Part shown: piece by piece, positions 63,082-64,000 of the stretch
Layout: each line of letters starts with the position of its first letter
How positions within the stretch are numbered: position 1 is the stretch's first letter
Origin: Epinephelus fuscoguttatus
Taxonomy: Eukaryota; Chordata; Actinopteri; Perciformes; Serranidae
Length of the DNA stretch: 64,000 nucleotides
NCBI RefSeq assembly: GCF_011397635.1
Contig: NC_064769.1
Span: forward strand, 21,407,207 to 21,471,206
Direction: 5' to 3'
Program-made: the position numbers and the translations under genes
Notes under the pieces: generated by a model
What the model was told of the DNA's origin: nothing
The model's input: the letters and a program-made list of their open reading frames with translations, nothing else
Database searches by the model: none

Positions 63082-64000
63082 CTGTTTTGTAAAGAAAAAT
63101 AAACAACAGGTAACATTTTTATTGTGTGTGGTTTTTAACTGTGAGGACATACAGGGGGAAAAAAATTAAAGTTACTGCATCTAGTTTCTCAATAAAATCT
63201 ATACCTGTGCAGGGAACTAAATACTACTGAAATATAAAAGGACAATAACAGTTTTGCCAAACATAATGCCATGACTTCAAACAAGGAATATTTTAACATG
63301 CATCAACATTTTATGTGCTCCTTGGTAAATAGCGGTACGATTAAAAGATTAAAATACAAGGCGCCAGTTAAGATGGCAAAATAAGATCCGACAAGGTAAT
63401 TCAAGACGTTAATGAGAAGTAGTGAACCCTTAATATAAAGATTCATGAAGATAGCCAACCATGGAGACTGTGCCCAGAGATTGTCAGGTGGTTAAGTTAA
63501 TTTCCTCCAGAGCTGCACATGCTCCTGCTGTTCATGTAGCTCTCTGCCAGAAAGCCAGTATTTTACCAATATGTTGAACTATTCTGTGGACATTTTTGAA
63601 CAGACAAAACAAGCCAGAGAATGCCACCTTCTACGTCATGTCGTTTGTGACATCTTCTAGACAACAGGTTTCTACCATTTTGACCCCATTAAAGTGTTTT
63701 TTTGGGAGAGTTTTTCCTTATCCGCCGAGAGGGTCCAAGGACAGAGGGATGCGTATGCTGTAAAGCCCTCTGACGCAAATTGTGATTTGTGATATTGGGC
63801 TTTATAAAGAAAATTGAACTGAACTCAAGTGAACTGAAAACTTAATTACAAAATCATTGCTTTCAGTTCTACTACTTTGGTTGGACATTATATTGAAATA
63901 ATTCCTATTAAAGATATTCCTGTCATTTTTACAACTGTTTATGCCACTGCCAAAAGTGCAGCTGCAGGCTACCGGTATGTTACAGTGTGTCATCTTACAG
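63082..64000 (-). other. STRBP: STRBP upstream intron, right edge of window
   Basis: Intron of STRBP continuing past the window. It contains the retroposon tail at 63695-63835. I found no further STRBP exon here: none of the frames resembles the expected N-terminal residues. Confidence 0.55.
63695..63835 (+). repeat. Short retroposon-like repeat, copy 2
   Basis: The run ttgggagagtttttcctta, tccgccgagagggtcc, gctgtaaagccctctgac, gatttgtgatattgggcttt and ataaagaaaattgaactg ends in a short tandem gaact-type tail. It is related to 34598-34730. I recognise it as a very common teleost retroposon 3' end, and its sense strand is plus. Confidence 0.65.

Overview
This is eukaryotic DNA, almost certainly from a spiny-rayed (percomorph-type) teleost fish. 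Two intron-containing vertebrate genes end in the window, converging tail to tail. The rest is AT-rich intergenic and intronic DNA full of CA/GT microsatellites and repeats of teleost type (Tc1, hAT-like, TTAA-flanked inverted-repeat elements, retroposon tails). I see no operons, CRISPR arrays or prokaryotic genes. Family names rest on my recognition of protein and repeat sequence; no database was searched.

Left edge, about 1-6600 (plus strand): the last two coding exons and 3' UTR of RABGAP1, a Rab GTPase-activating protein. They encode the C-terminal coiled coil and the end of the protein. Right part, about 36775-63081 (minus strand): fifteen coding exons of STRBP, the spermatid perinuclear RNA-binding protein. 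They encode most of the DZF domain, a basic nuclear-localisation-type segment, two double-stranded-RNA-binding motifs and the Arg/Gly-Ala-Pro-Tyr-rich C-terminus. The reading phase is continuous through all fifteen exons, giving 638 residues; the N-terminal exons lie beyond base 64000. The RABGAP1/STRBP tail-to-tail order matches the human 9q33 arrangement as I remember it.

Between the genes, about 8.9-13.4 kb holds a 37-bp satellite arranged as two inverted arms. A hAT-type element with a perfect 8-bp target duplication interrupts the right arm, and a second hAT-type element follows at 14.2-15.0 kb. Further right come three TTAA-flanked elements (19.8, 33.7 and 57.3 kb, the last in a STRBP intron), a diverged minisatellite with a unit of about 60 bp (24.6-25.75 kb), retroposon 3' tails and nested hAT-like copies. 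The STRBP intron at 43.7-47.6 kb contains an almost complete 1629-bp Tc1 transposon whose 271-bp inverted repeats run into the transposase reading frame; one nonsense codon interrupts that frame.

The most unusual points are the inverted satellite with a recent internal duplication of about 0.55 kb and a relative inside RABGAP1, the overlap of Tc1 inverted repeats with coding sequence, an extended poly-glutamate insertion in the STRBP DZF domain, and CA/GT repeats lying 8-16 nt from STRBP splice sites. I found nothing I would call a new multi-gene system.
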